From Pseudomonas fluorescens (GTDB lineage Bacteria; Pseudomonadota; Gammaproteobacteria; Pseudomonadales; Pseudomonadaceae), in contig NZ_LR134318.1 in NCBI RefSeq assembly GCF_900636825.1, positions 4,584,001 to 4,648,000 on the forward strand: a DNA stretch of 64,000 nt, read 5' to 3'. Positions 55,625-64,000 of this stretch are shown in pieces. Under the pieces are notes generated by a model. That model saw only the letters and a program-made list of their open reading frames with translations, was not told the DNA's origin and did not search any database. Each line of letters opens with the position of its first letter. The first letter of the stretch is position 1. The translations under genes and the position numbers were made by a program.

Positions 55625-57514
55625 ATGAACAAAAACCTGCGCTTCAGCCACAAGATTTTGCTTGCCGCCGCTCTCATCGTCATTGCCGCTTTTGCCTCCT
55701 TCACGTTGTATAACGACTGGCTGCAACGCAATGCGATCCGCGATGACCTGAACAACTACCTCAACGAAATGGGCGAGGTCACCGCCGGCAATATCCAGAC
55801 CTGGCTCAGCGGGCGCATCTTGCTCATCGAGAACGCCGCGCAGAACATCGCCATCAACCCGGAACCTGCCACGGTCGCCAGCCTGCTGGAACAGAAGAGC
55901 CTGACCTCGACATTCATGGCCACCTATCTGGGCGATGCCACCGGGCACTTCACCATCCGCCCGGACGTGAAAATGCCGGACGGTTTCGATCCGCGCGTGC
56001 GCCCTTGGTATAAAGGTGCCGAAAGCAGCAGCACGTCGACCTTGACCGAACCGTACATCGACGCGGCCACCGGCCAGTTGATCATTTCGATTGCCACTGC
56101 CTCGAAAAAGGCTGGGCAGAACGTCGGCGTGGTCGGTGGCGACCTGAGCCTGCAATCACTGGTCGACACCCTTGCCGCGCGGAATTTCGATGGCATGGGC
56201 TATGTGTTCCTGGTCAGCGCCGACGGCAAGATTCTCGTCCACCCGGACAAGGCCCTGGTGATGAAATCACTCAAGGAAGCCTATCCACAAGACACCCCGC
56301 GCATCAGCAGCGACTTCAGTGAAGTGACCGTCGATGGCAAAACCCGCATCGTCACCTTCGCGCCGATCAAGGGTCTGCCGTCGGTGAACTGGTACATCGG
56401 TCTGTCGATCGATAAAGACCAGGCCTACTCGATGCTCAGCGAATTCCGTACCTCAGCGGTGATCGCGACTGTCATTGCGGTGGCGATCATCATCGCGCTG
56501 CTTGGCATGCTCATCCGCATTCTGATCCAGCCACTGCATGTCATGACCCGCGCCATGGAAGACATCGCCGACGGTGAAGGTGACCTGACCAAACGCCTGA
56601 CCATCGTCAACAACGATGAATTCGGCATTCTCGGCACCGCGTTCAACCGCTTTGTCGAGCGCATTCACGGTTCGATCCGCGAAGTCTCGTCGGCGACCGG
56701 GCAGGTCAACGAAGTCGCCCTGCGCGTGGTCGCAGCATCGAACTCGTCGATGTTCAACTCCGACCAGCAAGCCTCGCGCACCAGCAGTGTCGCCGCCGCC
56801 ATCAACCAGCTCGGCGCCGCTGCCCAGGAAATCGCCCGCAATGCCGCGCAGGCGTCGAATCAGGCCAGCGACGCCCGAGGTCTGGCCGAAGACGGTCAGC
56901 AAGTGGTGGAGCGCAGCATCAAGGCGATGAATCAGTTGTCGAGCATGCTCAGCGCGTCGAGCACCAATATCGAATCACTGAACAGCAAAACCGTGAACAT
57001 TGGCCAGATCCTCGAAGTGATCACCAGCATTTCCCAGCAAACCAACCTGCTGGCGCTCAATGCGGCGATCGAAGCGGCACGCGCCGGTGAGGCCGGACGC
57101 GGGTTTGCGGTGGTGGCGGATGAAGTGCGCAATCTGGCGCACCGCACTCAGGAATCGGCGCAACAGGTGCAGACGATGATCGAAGAGCTGCAGGTCGGCG
57201 CGCGTGAATCGGTAAGTACCATGAGCGACAGCCAGCGCCACAGTCAGGACAGCGTGGAGATTGCCAATCTGGCCGGTGAACGCCTCAACAGCGTGACTCT
57301 GCGGATTGGTGAAATCGACGGGATGAACCAGTCGGTGGCGACCGCGACTGAAGAGCAGACAGCGGTGGTTGAGTCGATCAACGTCGATATTACCGAGATC
57401 AATACGCTGAACCAGGAAGGCGTGGAAAACCTGCAGGCGACGTTGCGCGCGTGCTCGGATCTGGAACAGCAGGCTTCCCGTCTCAAGCAACTGGTGGGCA
57501 GCTTCAGGATTTAA
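55625..57514 (+). CDS. Amino-acid chemoreceptor, PctA/PctB/PctC type
   Basis: A 629-residue methyl-accepting protein. Spans near residues 11-30 and 278-300 enclose a double-CACHE domain; HAMP and the signalling hairpin follow (NLLALNAAIEAARAGEAGRG near 484). The pocket has the full amino-acid signature: Arg126, Trp128 and Tyr129 in RVRPWYKGA, Tyr144 and Asp146 in TEPYIDAA, Asp173 in GGDLSLQ, with the same numbering that I recall for P. aeruginosa PctA. It therefore very probably senses L-amino acids. The divergent HerA-like gene has no evident link. Confidence 0.93.
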   Translation: MNKNLRFSHKILLAAALIVIAAFASFTLYNDWLQRNAIRDDLNNYLNEMGEVTAGNIQTWLSGRILLIENAAQNIAINPEPATVASLLEQKSLTSTFMATYLGDATGHFTIRPDVKMPDGFDPRVRPWYKGAESSSTSTLTEPYIDAATGQLIISIATASKKAGQNVGVVGGDLSLQSLVDTLAARNFDGMGYVFLVSADGKILVHPDKALVMKSLKEAYPQDTPRISSDFSEVTVDGKTRIVTFAPIKGLPSVNWYIGLSIDKDQAYSMLSEFRTSAVIATVIAVAIIIALLGMLIRILIQPLHVMTRAMEDIADGEGDLTKRLTIVNNDEFGILGTAFNRFVERIHGSIREVSSATGQVNEVALRVVAASNSSMFNSDQQASRTSSVAAAINQLGAAAQEIARNAAQASNQASDARGLAEDGQQVVERSIKAMNQLSSMLSASSTNIESLNSKTVNIGQILEVITSISQQTNLLALNAAIEAARAGEAGRGFAVVADEVRNLAHRTQESAQQVQTMIEELQVGARESVSTMSDSQRHSQDSVEIANLAGERLNSVTLRIGEIDGMNQSVATATEEQTAVVESINVDITEINTLNQEGVENLQATLRACSDLEQQASRLKQLVGSFRI

Positions 57515-57524
57515 GAAAAAGCCT

Positions 57525-57689
57525 ACCCCCTCACCCCAGCCCTCTCCCCCACGGGGAGCGAGGGGGAAAGGGAGCCGATCTTCAAGCTTTTCAATGCTGC
57601 GTTCGACTCGTTATCGCAGGACATCGCAACAAGTCCAATCACCTCGCTCAGTCCCCTCTCCCTCCGGGAGAGGGCTAGGGTGAGGGGCT
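57525..57689. repeat. CCCTCACCCCAGCCC composite repeat (copy C, different interior)
   Basis: Ends CCCTCACCCCAGCCCTCTCC and CTCCGGGAGAGGGCTAGGGT with GAGGGG continuation match copies A and B, but the interior lacks GACTGATTGGGG. It separates the chemoreceptor from the glycosyltransferase operon. Confidence 0.8.
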
Positions 57690-57785
57690 TCTCAGCTCTT
57701 CAGCTCACCGCGCAATCCCGACCGAACATCCATTTTGGATAACGGTCAACCAAAGGGAGAACGACACAGCGGAGGGTTGCTCACC

Positions 57786-58898
57786 GTGCACATCGCCGAC
57801 ATCACCATGTTCTACGCCCCGGCCAGCGGAGGCGTGCGCACTTATCTGGACGCCAAACACCGTCGCCTCGGCGACCGCAACGCCATTCGCCACAGCCTGC
57901 TGATCCCCGGCGCGCGTCTGGGTGAACATGACGGCATTTACACAGTACCAGCGCCGGCCCTGCCGTTTGGCAAAGGCTATCGGTTCCCGCTGCGACTGGC
58001 GCCCTGGCGAAACGTGCTGCAGGATCTGCAGCCAGATCTGATCGAAGTCGGCGATCCCTACCTCACTGCCTGGGCGGCGCTGGATGCCCGGCGACAACTG
58101 GATGTGCCGGTGATCGGCTTCTATCACTCCGATCTGCCACTTCTCGTCGGCAACCGTATGGGCCATTGGGTCACGCCGAATATCGAGGCTTACGTCACGC
58201 GCCTGTACGGCAACTTCGACCGCGTCCTCGCTCCGAGTCAGGTCATGGCCGACAAGCTCACCGGGCTCGGCGTACGCAATGTTCATGTGCAACCGCTGGG
58301 GGTGGATCTGCACACATTTCATCCTGATGCTCGCGATCCTGGCCTGCGTGGCGAACTGGGGATTGCCGACGACACGCGTCTGCTGATTTTCGCCGGGCGC
58401 GGTTCCAAGGAAAAGAACCTGCCGGTGCTGCTCAAGTGCATGCAGCGCCTCGGCCCGCGCTATCACTTGCTGCTGGTCGGTTCATCAATGCCGGCCGTGG
58501 TGCCGGACAACGTCAGCGTGATCAATGAATTCTGCCCGGCATCGAACGTTGCGCGACTGATGGCCAGCGCCGATGCGCTGCTGCATGCCGGTGATCAGGA
58601 AACCTTTGGTCTGGTGATCCTTGAAGCCATGGCCTGCGGCATTCCAGTGGTCGCCGTGGCAGCGGGGGCATTCGAGGAAATCGTCGACGATTCCTGCGGT
58701 CTGCTGTGTGCGCCGAACAATCCGCAGGCGATGGCGAATGCGGTGCGTGAACTGTTCAGCCGCGGTTGCGCGCGCCTCGGTCAACAGGCACGCCAGCATG
58801 TCGAACGGCATTACGCCTGGGACACTGTGGTCGACAGCCTGCTCGGCCACTACCACGCTGTGCTCGGCCATACCCTGCCGCGGGTGGCCAATGGTTGA
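57786..58898 (+). CDS. Glycosyltransferase family 4-type protein
   Basis: A 370-residue GT-B glycosyltransferase. The acceptor domain opens with MFYAPASGGVRTYLDAK (glycine-rich loop), and the donor domain has FAGRGSKEKNLPVLLKCMQR and the nucleotide-sugar motif HAGDQETFGLVILEAMACGI near residues 260-282 (E-x7-E). No signal or span, so it acts at the inner face of the membrane, probably with a lipid acceptor. GTG 57786 is chosen, with GGAGG ten bases upstream; a TTG at 57735 lacks a ribosome-binding site. First gene of a three-gene unit. Confidence 0.88.
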   Translation: MHIADITMFYAPASGGVRTYLDAKHRRLGDRNAIRHSLLIPGARLGEHDGIYTVPAPALPFGKGYRFPLRLAPWRNVLQDLQPDLIEVGDPYLTAWAALDARRQLDVPVIGFYHSDLPLLVGNRMGHWVTPNIEAYVTRLYGNFDRVLAPSQVMADKLTGLGVRNVHVQPLGVDLHTFHPDARDPGLRGELGIADDTRLLIFAGRGSKEKNLPVLLKCMQRLGPRYHLLLVGSSMPAVVPDNVSVINEFCPASNVARLMASADALLHAGDQETFGLVILEAMACGIPVVAVAAGAFEEIVDDSCGLLCAPNNPQAMANAVRELFSRGCARLGQQARQHVERHYAWDTVVDSLLGHYHAVLGHTLPRVANG

Positions 58899-59661
58899 GC
58901 CTATGAAAACAGTGTGCCTGGTGTTACATGATGTGGCGCCCTCGACCTGGGTGGATTATCAACCTTTCGTCGAGGCCGTCGATGCCTTGGGCAAGGTGCC
59001 GATGACGTGGCTGGTAGTCCCGGATTTTCATCGACACGATGCCCTTGAAGCCAACCCGGCGTTTCGGCAATTGCTTGACGCGCGCGTGGGCCGTGGCGAT
59101 GAACTGGCGCTGCACGGCTATTACCATGACGATTGCGAATCTGCGCCAACGACGCCGCGCGATTGGTTCATGCGCCGCATCTACACGCACGAAGGCGAGT
59201 TTTATCGCTTGTCCCGCGACGCCGCCCTCGCCCGCCTGCACGCAGGGCTCGAACTGTTTGAGCGCTACGACTGGCCGGTTCACGGCTTCGTCGCCCCGGC
59301 GTGGTTGATGAGCGACGGTACGCGACAGGCGTTGCGCGAGTTGCCGTTGAGCTATACCAGTGACCCGCAGCATCTTTATCGCTTGCCCGATTTCAGCGCC
59401 ATTGATGCCCCCGGTCTCGTGTGGAGTGCGCGCAGCGCTTGGCGTCGAGGTTTATCGAAAATCGTCAGCGACCAGCGTGAACAGCGCTGGCGCGAGGCGC
59501 CGGTGATCCGCCTGGGCCTGCATCCGGTCGATATGCGTCACCGTTTCTCTCGCGATTATTGGCTCGATACCCTTGCGCGCCTGCTGGCGGAAGGACGGAC
59601 GCCGATGACCAAGATCGACTGGCTCGCCCGACAGCGCGGTCAACTGGAACGCGCAGCATGA
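58891..59661 (+). CDS. DUF2334 polysaccharide-deacetylase-like protein
   Basis: A 256-residue protein of the carbohydrate esterase 4-like fold. LVLHDVAPSTW (metal-binding Asp) is near residue 10, VPMTWLVVPDFH near 37, the HGYYHDD metal histidines near 70, and GFVAPAWLMS near 130. No signal peptide, so it works in the cytoplasm, as expected for removing N-acetyl from a sugar on a lipid precursor. ATG 58891 overlaps the glycosyltransferase by eight bases; ATG 58903 is an alternative start. It ends in an ATGA overlap with the next gene. Confidence 0.83.
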   Translation: MVEPMKTVCLVLHDVAPSTWVDYQPFVEAVDALGKVPMTWLVVPDFHRHDALEANPAFRQLLDARVGRGDELALHGYYHDDCESAPTTPRDWFMRRIYTHEGEFYRLSRDAALARLHAGLELFERYDWPVHGFVAPAWLMSDGTRQALRELPLSYTSDPQHLYRLPDFSAIDAPGLVWSARSAWRRGLSKIVSDQREQRWREAPVIRLGLHPVDMRHRFSRDYWLDTLARLLAEGRTPMTKIDWLARQRGQLERAA

Positions 59662-60653
59662 AACGCAGCCTGTTGCTGCTGATTGGCCTGCTCGCGGCGG
59701 TGCTGATTCCAGTGGTGTTGGGCGGCGGTGAAACCTGGGCGCGGCTACGCGGTTTTCCGTTGAACTGGCTGCTGATCATGTTCGGCATGATCCTGCTCTG
59801 CTGGGGCATCAACACCCTGCGCTTGCGCTTGCTGCTGGGCGATCAGCGCGAAAAGGTCCCGCCGCTGAGAAGCCTCGGTGTGGTGATGGCCGCCGAGTTC
59901 GCCTATTGCGCCACGCCCGGCGGCAGCGGCGGGCCACTGACCATCATGGCGCTGCTGGCGCGTTGTGGCATACGTCCGGCGCGCGGCAGCGCGGTGTTTG
60001 CCATGGATCAGCTGAGCGATTTGCTGTTCTTCCTCTGCGCGCTCAGCGGGATTCTGATTTACGCGCTGTTTCAGCATCTGAGCGATCGCCTCGAGTGGTT
60101 GTTGACGGTCAGCGCCGTTTCGCTGTTCGGCGGTTTGATCAGTTGCGTGCTGCTGGCGCGCTATCACCGCGCCTTGATCCGCCTGAGCGGACGACTGTTG
60201 GCCGGGATGAACGTCACTGCCAGGACCCGTCGGCGCTGGGCGCGCAAGTTGCTGCATTTTCTCGCGGCGTTTACCGACACATTGAAGTTGCCTTGGCAAA
60301 CACTGATCAAGGTGTTTGCGTTGACGTGCGTGCACTGGTTGCTGCGTTACAGCGTGCTGTATCTGGCGTTGCGCGGACTCGGCGCGGACTTGCAATGGGC
60401 CTGGAGTTTTCTCGTGCAGATGGTTTCGCTCGGCGCCGGGCAATTCAGCTTGCTGCCTGGCGGCGCGGGGGCAGCGGAATTGACTTCGGCTGCGCTGCTC
60501 GCGCCGATGGTGGGCAAATCCACGGCCGCGGCGGCGATTCTGATCTGGCGCGTCGTGACTTATTATTTCTATTTGCTGGTCGGTGGGCCGGTGTTTGTAT
60601 TGATGCTGGGCAAGCCGCTGCTGAAGAAGTTGATGAACGTGCGTCAGGCTTGA
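59658..60653 (+). CDS. LPG-synthase-type multispan membrane protein (UPF0104/AglD family)
   Basis: A 331-residue inner-membrane protein with about eight spans. The family signature YCATPGGSGGPLTIMALLAR is near residue 77, MDQLSDLLFFLCAL near 115, and FSLLPGGAGAAELTSAALLA near 264. This is the membrane module of lysylphosphatidylglycerol synthases without the aminoacyl-transferase domain, so it is probably a flippase or lipid-handling partner. ATG 59658 overlaps the preceding stop by four bases. The end overlaps a small opposite-strand gene by ten bases. Confidence 0.87.
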   Translation: MKRSLLLLIGLLAAVLIPVVLGGGETWARLRGFPLNWLLIMFGMILLCWGINTLRLRLLLGDQREKVPPLRSLGVVMAAEFAYCATPGGSGGPLTIMALLARCGIRPARGSAVFAMDQLSDLLFFLCALSGILIYALFQHLSDRLEWLLTVSAVSLFGGLISCVLLARYHRALIRLSGRLLAGMNVTARTRRRWARKLLHFLAAFTDTLKLPWQTLIKVFALTCVHWLLRYSVLYLALRGLGADLQWAWSFLVQMVSLGAGQFSLLPGGAGAAELTSAALLAPMVGKSTAAAAILIWRVVTYYFYLLVGGPVFVLMLGKPLLKKLMNVRQA

Positions 60654-60829
60654 AAAACATCACCCGTTTCATCGTCGGACTCTTGTTTCAGCTGTTCCCA
60701 CAACTCGGCGGCACCAGGGAATTCGGTGCCGTCCTCAGGGCTCAAGTCGTCCGGATCGTAGCGACTCAGGCAACCTTCCCCGAGGGTGGCGGGTGCTTTG
60801 GAAGTGGCTTTGTCCAGTGGATCGCTCAT
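60644..60829 (-). CDS. Small acidic hypothetical protein
   Basis: A 61-residue, strongly acidic protein (CLSRYDPDDLSPEDGTEFPG, AAELWEQLKQES) with no domain I recognise. A proper AGGA lies eight bases before the ATG, which supports expression. It is downstream of purU behind a hairpin and overlaps the end of the convergent membrane-protein gene by ten bases. Confidence 0.65.
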   Translation of the reverse strand: MSDPLDKATSKAPATLGEGCLSRYDPDDLSPEDGTEFPGAAELWEQLKQESDDETGDVFQA

Positions 60830-60854
60830 GCGCTTTTCCTCAGGTCTTGAATAA

Positions 60855-60898
60855 CAAAAAGGGCCTGGACGATTGAACGCCCAAGCCCTTGGTTTTTC
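60855..60898. terminator. Terminator-like hairpin between purU and the small acidic gene
   Basis: AAAAAGGGCCTGGACG and CGCCCAAGCCCTT form an imperfect stem with A/T runs on both sides. It would act on purU (minus) and possibly on transcripts from the plus strand. Confidence 0.7.
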
Positions 60899-60916
60899 AA
60901 GCGCGCATGCGCTGGA

Positions 60917-61765
60917 TCAGAACACCACGGTCTTGTTGCCGTGCACCAGCACGCGATCTTCGAGGTGATAGCGCAGGCCACGAGCCAGCACCATCTTCTC
61001 GACGTCACGGCCGAAACGCACCATGTCTTCGATGCTGTCGCTGTGGCTGACACGTACCACGTCCTGCTCGATGATCGGACCGGCGTCCAGCTCTTCGGTA
61101 ACGTAGTGGCAGGTCGCACCGATCAGTTTCACCCCGCGCAAGGAGGCCTGATGGTAAGGCTTGGCGCCGACGAATGACGGCAGGAAGCTGTGGTGGATGT
61201 TGATGACTTTGTGCGCGTATTCACGGCACAGTTCCGGCGGCAGAATCTGCATGTAGCGCGCCAGGACCACCACTTCGGCATCGTGGTGTTTGACCAGACG
61301 CGACACTTCGGCGAATGCCGGTTGCTTGTCCTGCGGGTTGACCGGGACGTGGTAGTAAGGAATACCGTGCCACTCGACCATGCTGCGCAGGTCATCGTGG
61401 TTGGAGATCACGCAGGAAATCTCGCAGTCCAGCTCATCGCTGTGCCAGCGGTGCAACAGGTCCGCGAGGCAGTGCGATTCGCGGCTGGCCATCAGCACCA
61501 CGCGCTTTTTCTGCTCGGTGTCGGTGATGCGCCAGTCCATCGAGAACTCTTCGGCGATCGGCGCGAACTTCTCGCGCAGCACTTCAATGCCGAACGGCAA
61601 CGAATCGGCCCGAATTTCGTGACGCATGAAGAACCAGCCGACCTGATTATCCGAATGGTGGCTCGCTTCGGTGATCCAGCCATTGTGGGCTGCCAGAAAG
61701 TTACTGACTTTGGCAACGATGCCAACGCGGTCCGGGCAAGAAATCACCAGCCGATAGGTGCGCAT
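60917..61765 (-). CDS. purU: Formyltetrahydrofolate deformylase
   Basis: A 282-residue enzyme splitting 10-formyl-tetrahydrofolate to formate and tetrahydrofolate, balancing one-carbon pools. An N-terminal ACT domain (YRLVISCPDRVGIVAKVSNF) is followed by the formyltransferase-like domain with INIHHSFLPSF (catalytic His) and GATCHYVTEELDAGPIIEQD. I chose ATG 61765 (MRTYRLV). The link to glycine cleavage elsewhere in this window is metabolic only. Divergent from mvaT, as in P. aeruginosa. Confidence 0.95.
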   Translation of the reverse strand: MRTYRLVISCPDRVGIVAKVSNFLAAHNGWITEASHHSDNQVGWFFMRHEIRADSLPFGIEVLREKFAPIAEEFSMDWRITDTEQKKRVVLMASRESHCLADLLHRWHSDELDCEISCVISNHDDLRSMVEWHGIPYYHVPVNPQDKQPAFAEVSRLVKHHDAEVVVLARYMQILPPELCREYAHKVINIHHSFLPSFVGAKPYHQASLRGVKLIGATCHYVTEELDAGPIIEQDVVRVSHSDSIEDMVRFGRDVEKMVLARGLRYHLEDRVLVHGNKTVVF

Positions 61766-62103
61766 GAGGGGGAAACTCCAGAACTTCGCAAAGGCCGCCA
61801 TTCTAACGACTGCGCAGGAAAACTGCAGTATTGATGACCCAGACATGGGCTCGGGCCGACCGTACGGATTTTTGACGGACGCAATCGTCAAGCTTATGGC
61901 GGTCTAGTGGCGCTTTATGATCCAGCAACTGTGAATATCGCTGATGACTGGTTCACACTATTTAACTGAATATTCAATACACCCCTGTTTCTCGTAACTA
62001 ATTCAAATAAAAAGCCCGGTTTAATGTTTACTTGATGAAACAGCCTGACTATTATTGCGGCACTGTCCCCTGCCATTCAGCATTTCTACATAAGGTAGTA
62101 ATC
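61766..62103. other. AT-rich divergent region between purU and mvaT
   Basis: 338 bp without a gene. The part 61915-62100 is the most AT-rich in the area, consistent with the mvaT promoter and with self-binding by MvaT, which prefers flexible AT-rich DNA. No precise promoter was assigned. Confidence 0.4.
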
Positions 62104-62481
62104 ATGTCCTTGATCAACGAATATCGCGCCACCGAAGAAGCTATCAAAGAGCTGCAGGCACGTTTGAAAAATCTCTCGCAAGACGACAAACTGCAAGCCG
62201 AGCTGGAATTCGAAGGCAAACTGCGTACCCTGATGGGCGAATACTCCAAGTCCCTGCGTGACATCATTGCCCTGCTGGATCCGGACGCGAAATCCAAACC
62301 AGTACGTGGCGGCGCAGTCAAAACTACTGGCACCAAGCGTGCTCGCAAAGTTAAACAATACAAAAACCCGCACAACGGCGAAGTCATCGAAACCAAAGGT
62401 GGCAACCACAAAACGCTGAAAGAGTGGAAAGCCAAGTGGGGCGGCGACGTGGTTGAAGGCTGGGCTACCCTGCTGGGCTAA
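62104..62481 (+). CDS. mvaT: H-NS family nucleoid silencer MvaT
   Basis: A 125-residue protein. The N-terminal coiled coil (about residues 1-60, MSLINEYRATEEAIKELQAR) makes dimers and higher oligomers; the C-terminal DNA-binding domain contains VKQYKNPHNGEVIETKGGNH and KEWKAKWGGDVVEGWA. It silences AT-rich and horizontally acquired DNA in Pseudomonas. AAGGTA lies upstream. Flanked by purU and sbcB, its usual place. Confidence 0.96.
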   Translation: MSLINEYRATEEAIKELQARLKNLSQDDKLQAELEFEGKLRTLMGEYSKSLRDIIALLDPDAKSKPVRGGAVKTTGTKRARKVKQYKNPHNGEVIETKGGNHKTLKEWKAKWGGDVVEGWATLLG

Positions 62482-62517
62482 GCCCGAGCGCATCGCAGAC
62501 GCTTTTGCGATAAAACA

Positions 62518-62544
62518 AACGCCAGCGAATGCTGGCGTTTTTTT
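62518..62544 (+). terminator. Rho-independent terminator of mvaT
   Basis: AAACGCCAGC GAAT GCTGGCGTTTTTTT: a ten-base stem with T-run between the convergent mvaT and sbcB ends. Confidence 0.95.
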
Positions 62545-62577
62545 ATGCGCAAAAATCAACCGTGACAATGTTCGATT

Positions 62578-64000
62578 TCAAAGACTCAAACGTTTGCGTA
62601 ATGCCTGGACATAATTCTGCCATGCATTGAGCACCTCTCTCTGCATCGGCGTTGCACTTGCCATCCATTGCTCCGCTGCCTCTGCAAAAGATTTCAAGGT
62701 ATTTGGAGCGCCCCATTGCGGATCGGTCAATCGCTGCTGGCAGAATATCCGCCAGCGTTCTTGCTCGACAGAATTCAACGTATCGGGAAAGTTGCGCGCT
62801 CGATATCGAAAGAGTAATTCCGGCAAACGTTCGTCATCGAACGGCCACTGCTCTTGCGCTAATTGCGCGGGGTCAGCCGTTCTCACTTGCTCACATAGAC
62901 GCCGATCACGGTCGCCGATAAATCCGTCGTACAACTGTTGTTCCGGATCAAGGCTCGGGGCGAAGTCTTCGCTGGCATAAATGCTCGCAAGTTTATCCTG
63001 CCAAAGTTGCTGTGCGTCAGTTAGTCGCAGCGCGCGCTGCTGATACAGCGCCATATCCAGTCCCAATCGCTGTTGATCCTGCGCGCGCAGAACCGCCAAT
63101 GGCGCCACCACCGGACACCGGTTGATATGAATCAGCTTGAGCGGTACCGGCAATTCACCTTCGCGCAAATCATCGCGGCGGGTGTACAGGCGCTGGCGCA
63201 AGGTCTGGGCATCGAGGTCGAGCAAACTCTGGGGATCCAGATGCAAATCGCAGACGATCAGGGCGTTGCGGTTTTTCGGGTGCCAGGCCAGTGGCAGCAC
63301 GACGCCGACATAGCTGCGCGCCGCCGAAAAACGCCCGGAGATGTGCACCAATGGCTGCAACAGACGGATCTGATCCATTACCTTTTGTTTGCTACGTAGC
63401 TGGAACAACCAATCGTAGAGTTTTGGCTGTTTCTCACGAATCAATCTGGCCAGGGCAATGGTCGCGCGCACGTCCGACAAGGCTTCGTGAGCGTGTCCGT
63501 GATCGATATGGTTGGCCGCGGTCAGGCGTTCGAGCTTGAGGGTCACGCGCCCCTCATCATCGGTGGGCCACACCAGACCCTCCGGGCGCAACGCATAGGC
63601 CGCGCGCACCACATCGATCAAGTCCCAACGACTGTTGCCACCCTGCCACTCGCGTGCGTACGGGTCGAAGAAATTGCGGTACAGGCTGTAACGGGTCATC
63701 TCATCGTCGAAACGCAAGGTGTTGTAACCGGCGCCGCAGGTGCCCGGCGCGGCCAGTTGCGCGTGCACGCGAGTCATGAAATCGGCTTCGCTCAAGCCTT
63801 TTTCGGCGAGCTGTTGCGGTGTGATACCGGTGATCGCGCACGCCGCCGGGTGCGGCAGAATGTCTTCACTGGGCTGGCAGTAGAGATTGACCGGCTCGTC
63901 GATTTCGTTAAGCGCGTGATCGGTGCGGATGCCGGCGACCTGCAGCGGGCGGTCGCTACGGGGGATGATGCCGGTGGTCTCGTAGTCGTACCAGAAGATG
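62578..64000 (-). CDS. sbcB: Exodeoxyribonuclease I (5' end outside window)
   Basis: The frame remains open to the window edge, giving the last 474 residues. The first visible residues IFWYDYETTG are exonuclease motif I of the DEDDh fold (Asp, Glu), so only a few N-terminal residues are missing. AGYNTLRFDDEMTRY is motif II, and HGHAHEALSDVRATIALARL is motif III. The enzyme degrades single-stranded DNA 3' to 5' and works in recombination and repair. Confidence 0.96.
   Translation of the reverse strand, partial: IFWYDYETTGIIPRSDRPLQVAGIRTDHALNEIDEPVNLYCQPSEDILPHPAACAITGITPQQLAEKGLSEADFMTRVHAQLAAPGTCGAGYNTLRFDDEMTRYSLYRNFFDPYAREWQGGNSRWDLIDVVRAAYALRPEGLVWPTDDEGRVTLKLERLTAANHIDHGHAHEALSDVRATIALARLIREKQPKLYDWLFQLRSKQKVMDQIRLLQPLVHISGRFSAARSYVGVVLPLAWHPKNRNALIVCDLHLDPQSLLDLDAQTLRQRLYTRRDDLREGELPVPLKLIHINRCPVVAPLAVLRAQDQQRLGLDMALYQQRALRLTDAQQLWQDKLASIYASEDFAPSLDPEQQLYDGFIGDRDRRLCEQVRTADPAQLAQEQWPFDDERLPELLFRYRARNFPDTLNSVEQERWRIFCQQRLTDPQWGAPNTLKSFAEAAEQWMASATPMQREVLNAWQNYVQALRKRLSL

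Overview
The window is chromosomal DNA of a Pseudomonas, most likely of the P. fluorescens group. Gene orders match Pseudomonas blocks I know (oprD to nadA with ruvCAB and tolQRAB-pal; mscS-yajQ-panE-kinase-PduO-mutT-GST-argJ-secA; purU-mvaT-sbcB). The proteins closely resemble P. aeruginosa homologues, base composition is GC-rich throughout, and the intergenic spaces carry many inverted repeats of the fluorescens REP/REPIN kind. I see no phage, IS element, integrase, CRISPR array or plasmid function. This is mainly core genome, and the unusual material lies in gene arrangement, repeats and regulatory DNA.

Layout. 1-1.7 kb: end of a TonB-dependent haem receptor, haem oxygenase and a YbaN membrane protein. 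2.1-5.8 kb: a dCACHE chemoreceptor and an atypical class III CoA-transferase. 6-13.3 kb: the anaerobic arginine deiminase operon arcDABC plus a DUF5064 gene, with a second, divergent arcD paralogue across a shared promoter region that holds two ANR-like boxes. 13.5-21.5 kb: a TyrR-like sigma-54 activator (GcsR type) followed by gcvH-gcvP-sdaA-gcvT, with a nearly textbook control region (three activator boxes, IHF site, -24/-12 promoter). This set turns glycine and serine into one-carbon units and pyruvate.

22-25.7 kb: cold-shock protein, RDD protein, nadA, tRNA-Lys, queC and queE. 25.8-34.6 kb (minus strand): the Tol-Pal envelope system (ybgC-tolQRAB-pal-cpoB), ruvCAB and yebC. 34.7-41.8 kb: aspS, an FmdB zinc ribbon, a ribbon-helix-helix protein, dps, a membrane-anchored cold-shock-domain protein, slyX, a HIT protein and the porin oprD after a long gene-free stretch. 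41.9-53.9 kb: mscS, yajQ, panE, an orphan sensor kinase, a PduO-type adenosyltransferase, a Nudix/ThiE fusion, GST, argJ, secA and dciA. 54-57.5 kb: a HerA-like ATPase and an amino-acid chemoreceptor of the PctA type.

57.8-60.7 kb holds a tightly coupled three-gene unit (glycosyltransferase, DUF2334 deacetylase, LPG-synthase-type multispan protein). It is the best candidate here for an uncharacterised pathway, probably making or modifying a membrane glycolipid or surface glycan. The window closes with purU, mvaT and the truncated sbcB gene. Statements about synteny with P. aeruginosa and about published binding-site consensuses come from memory and were not checked by search.
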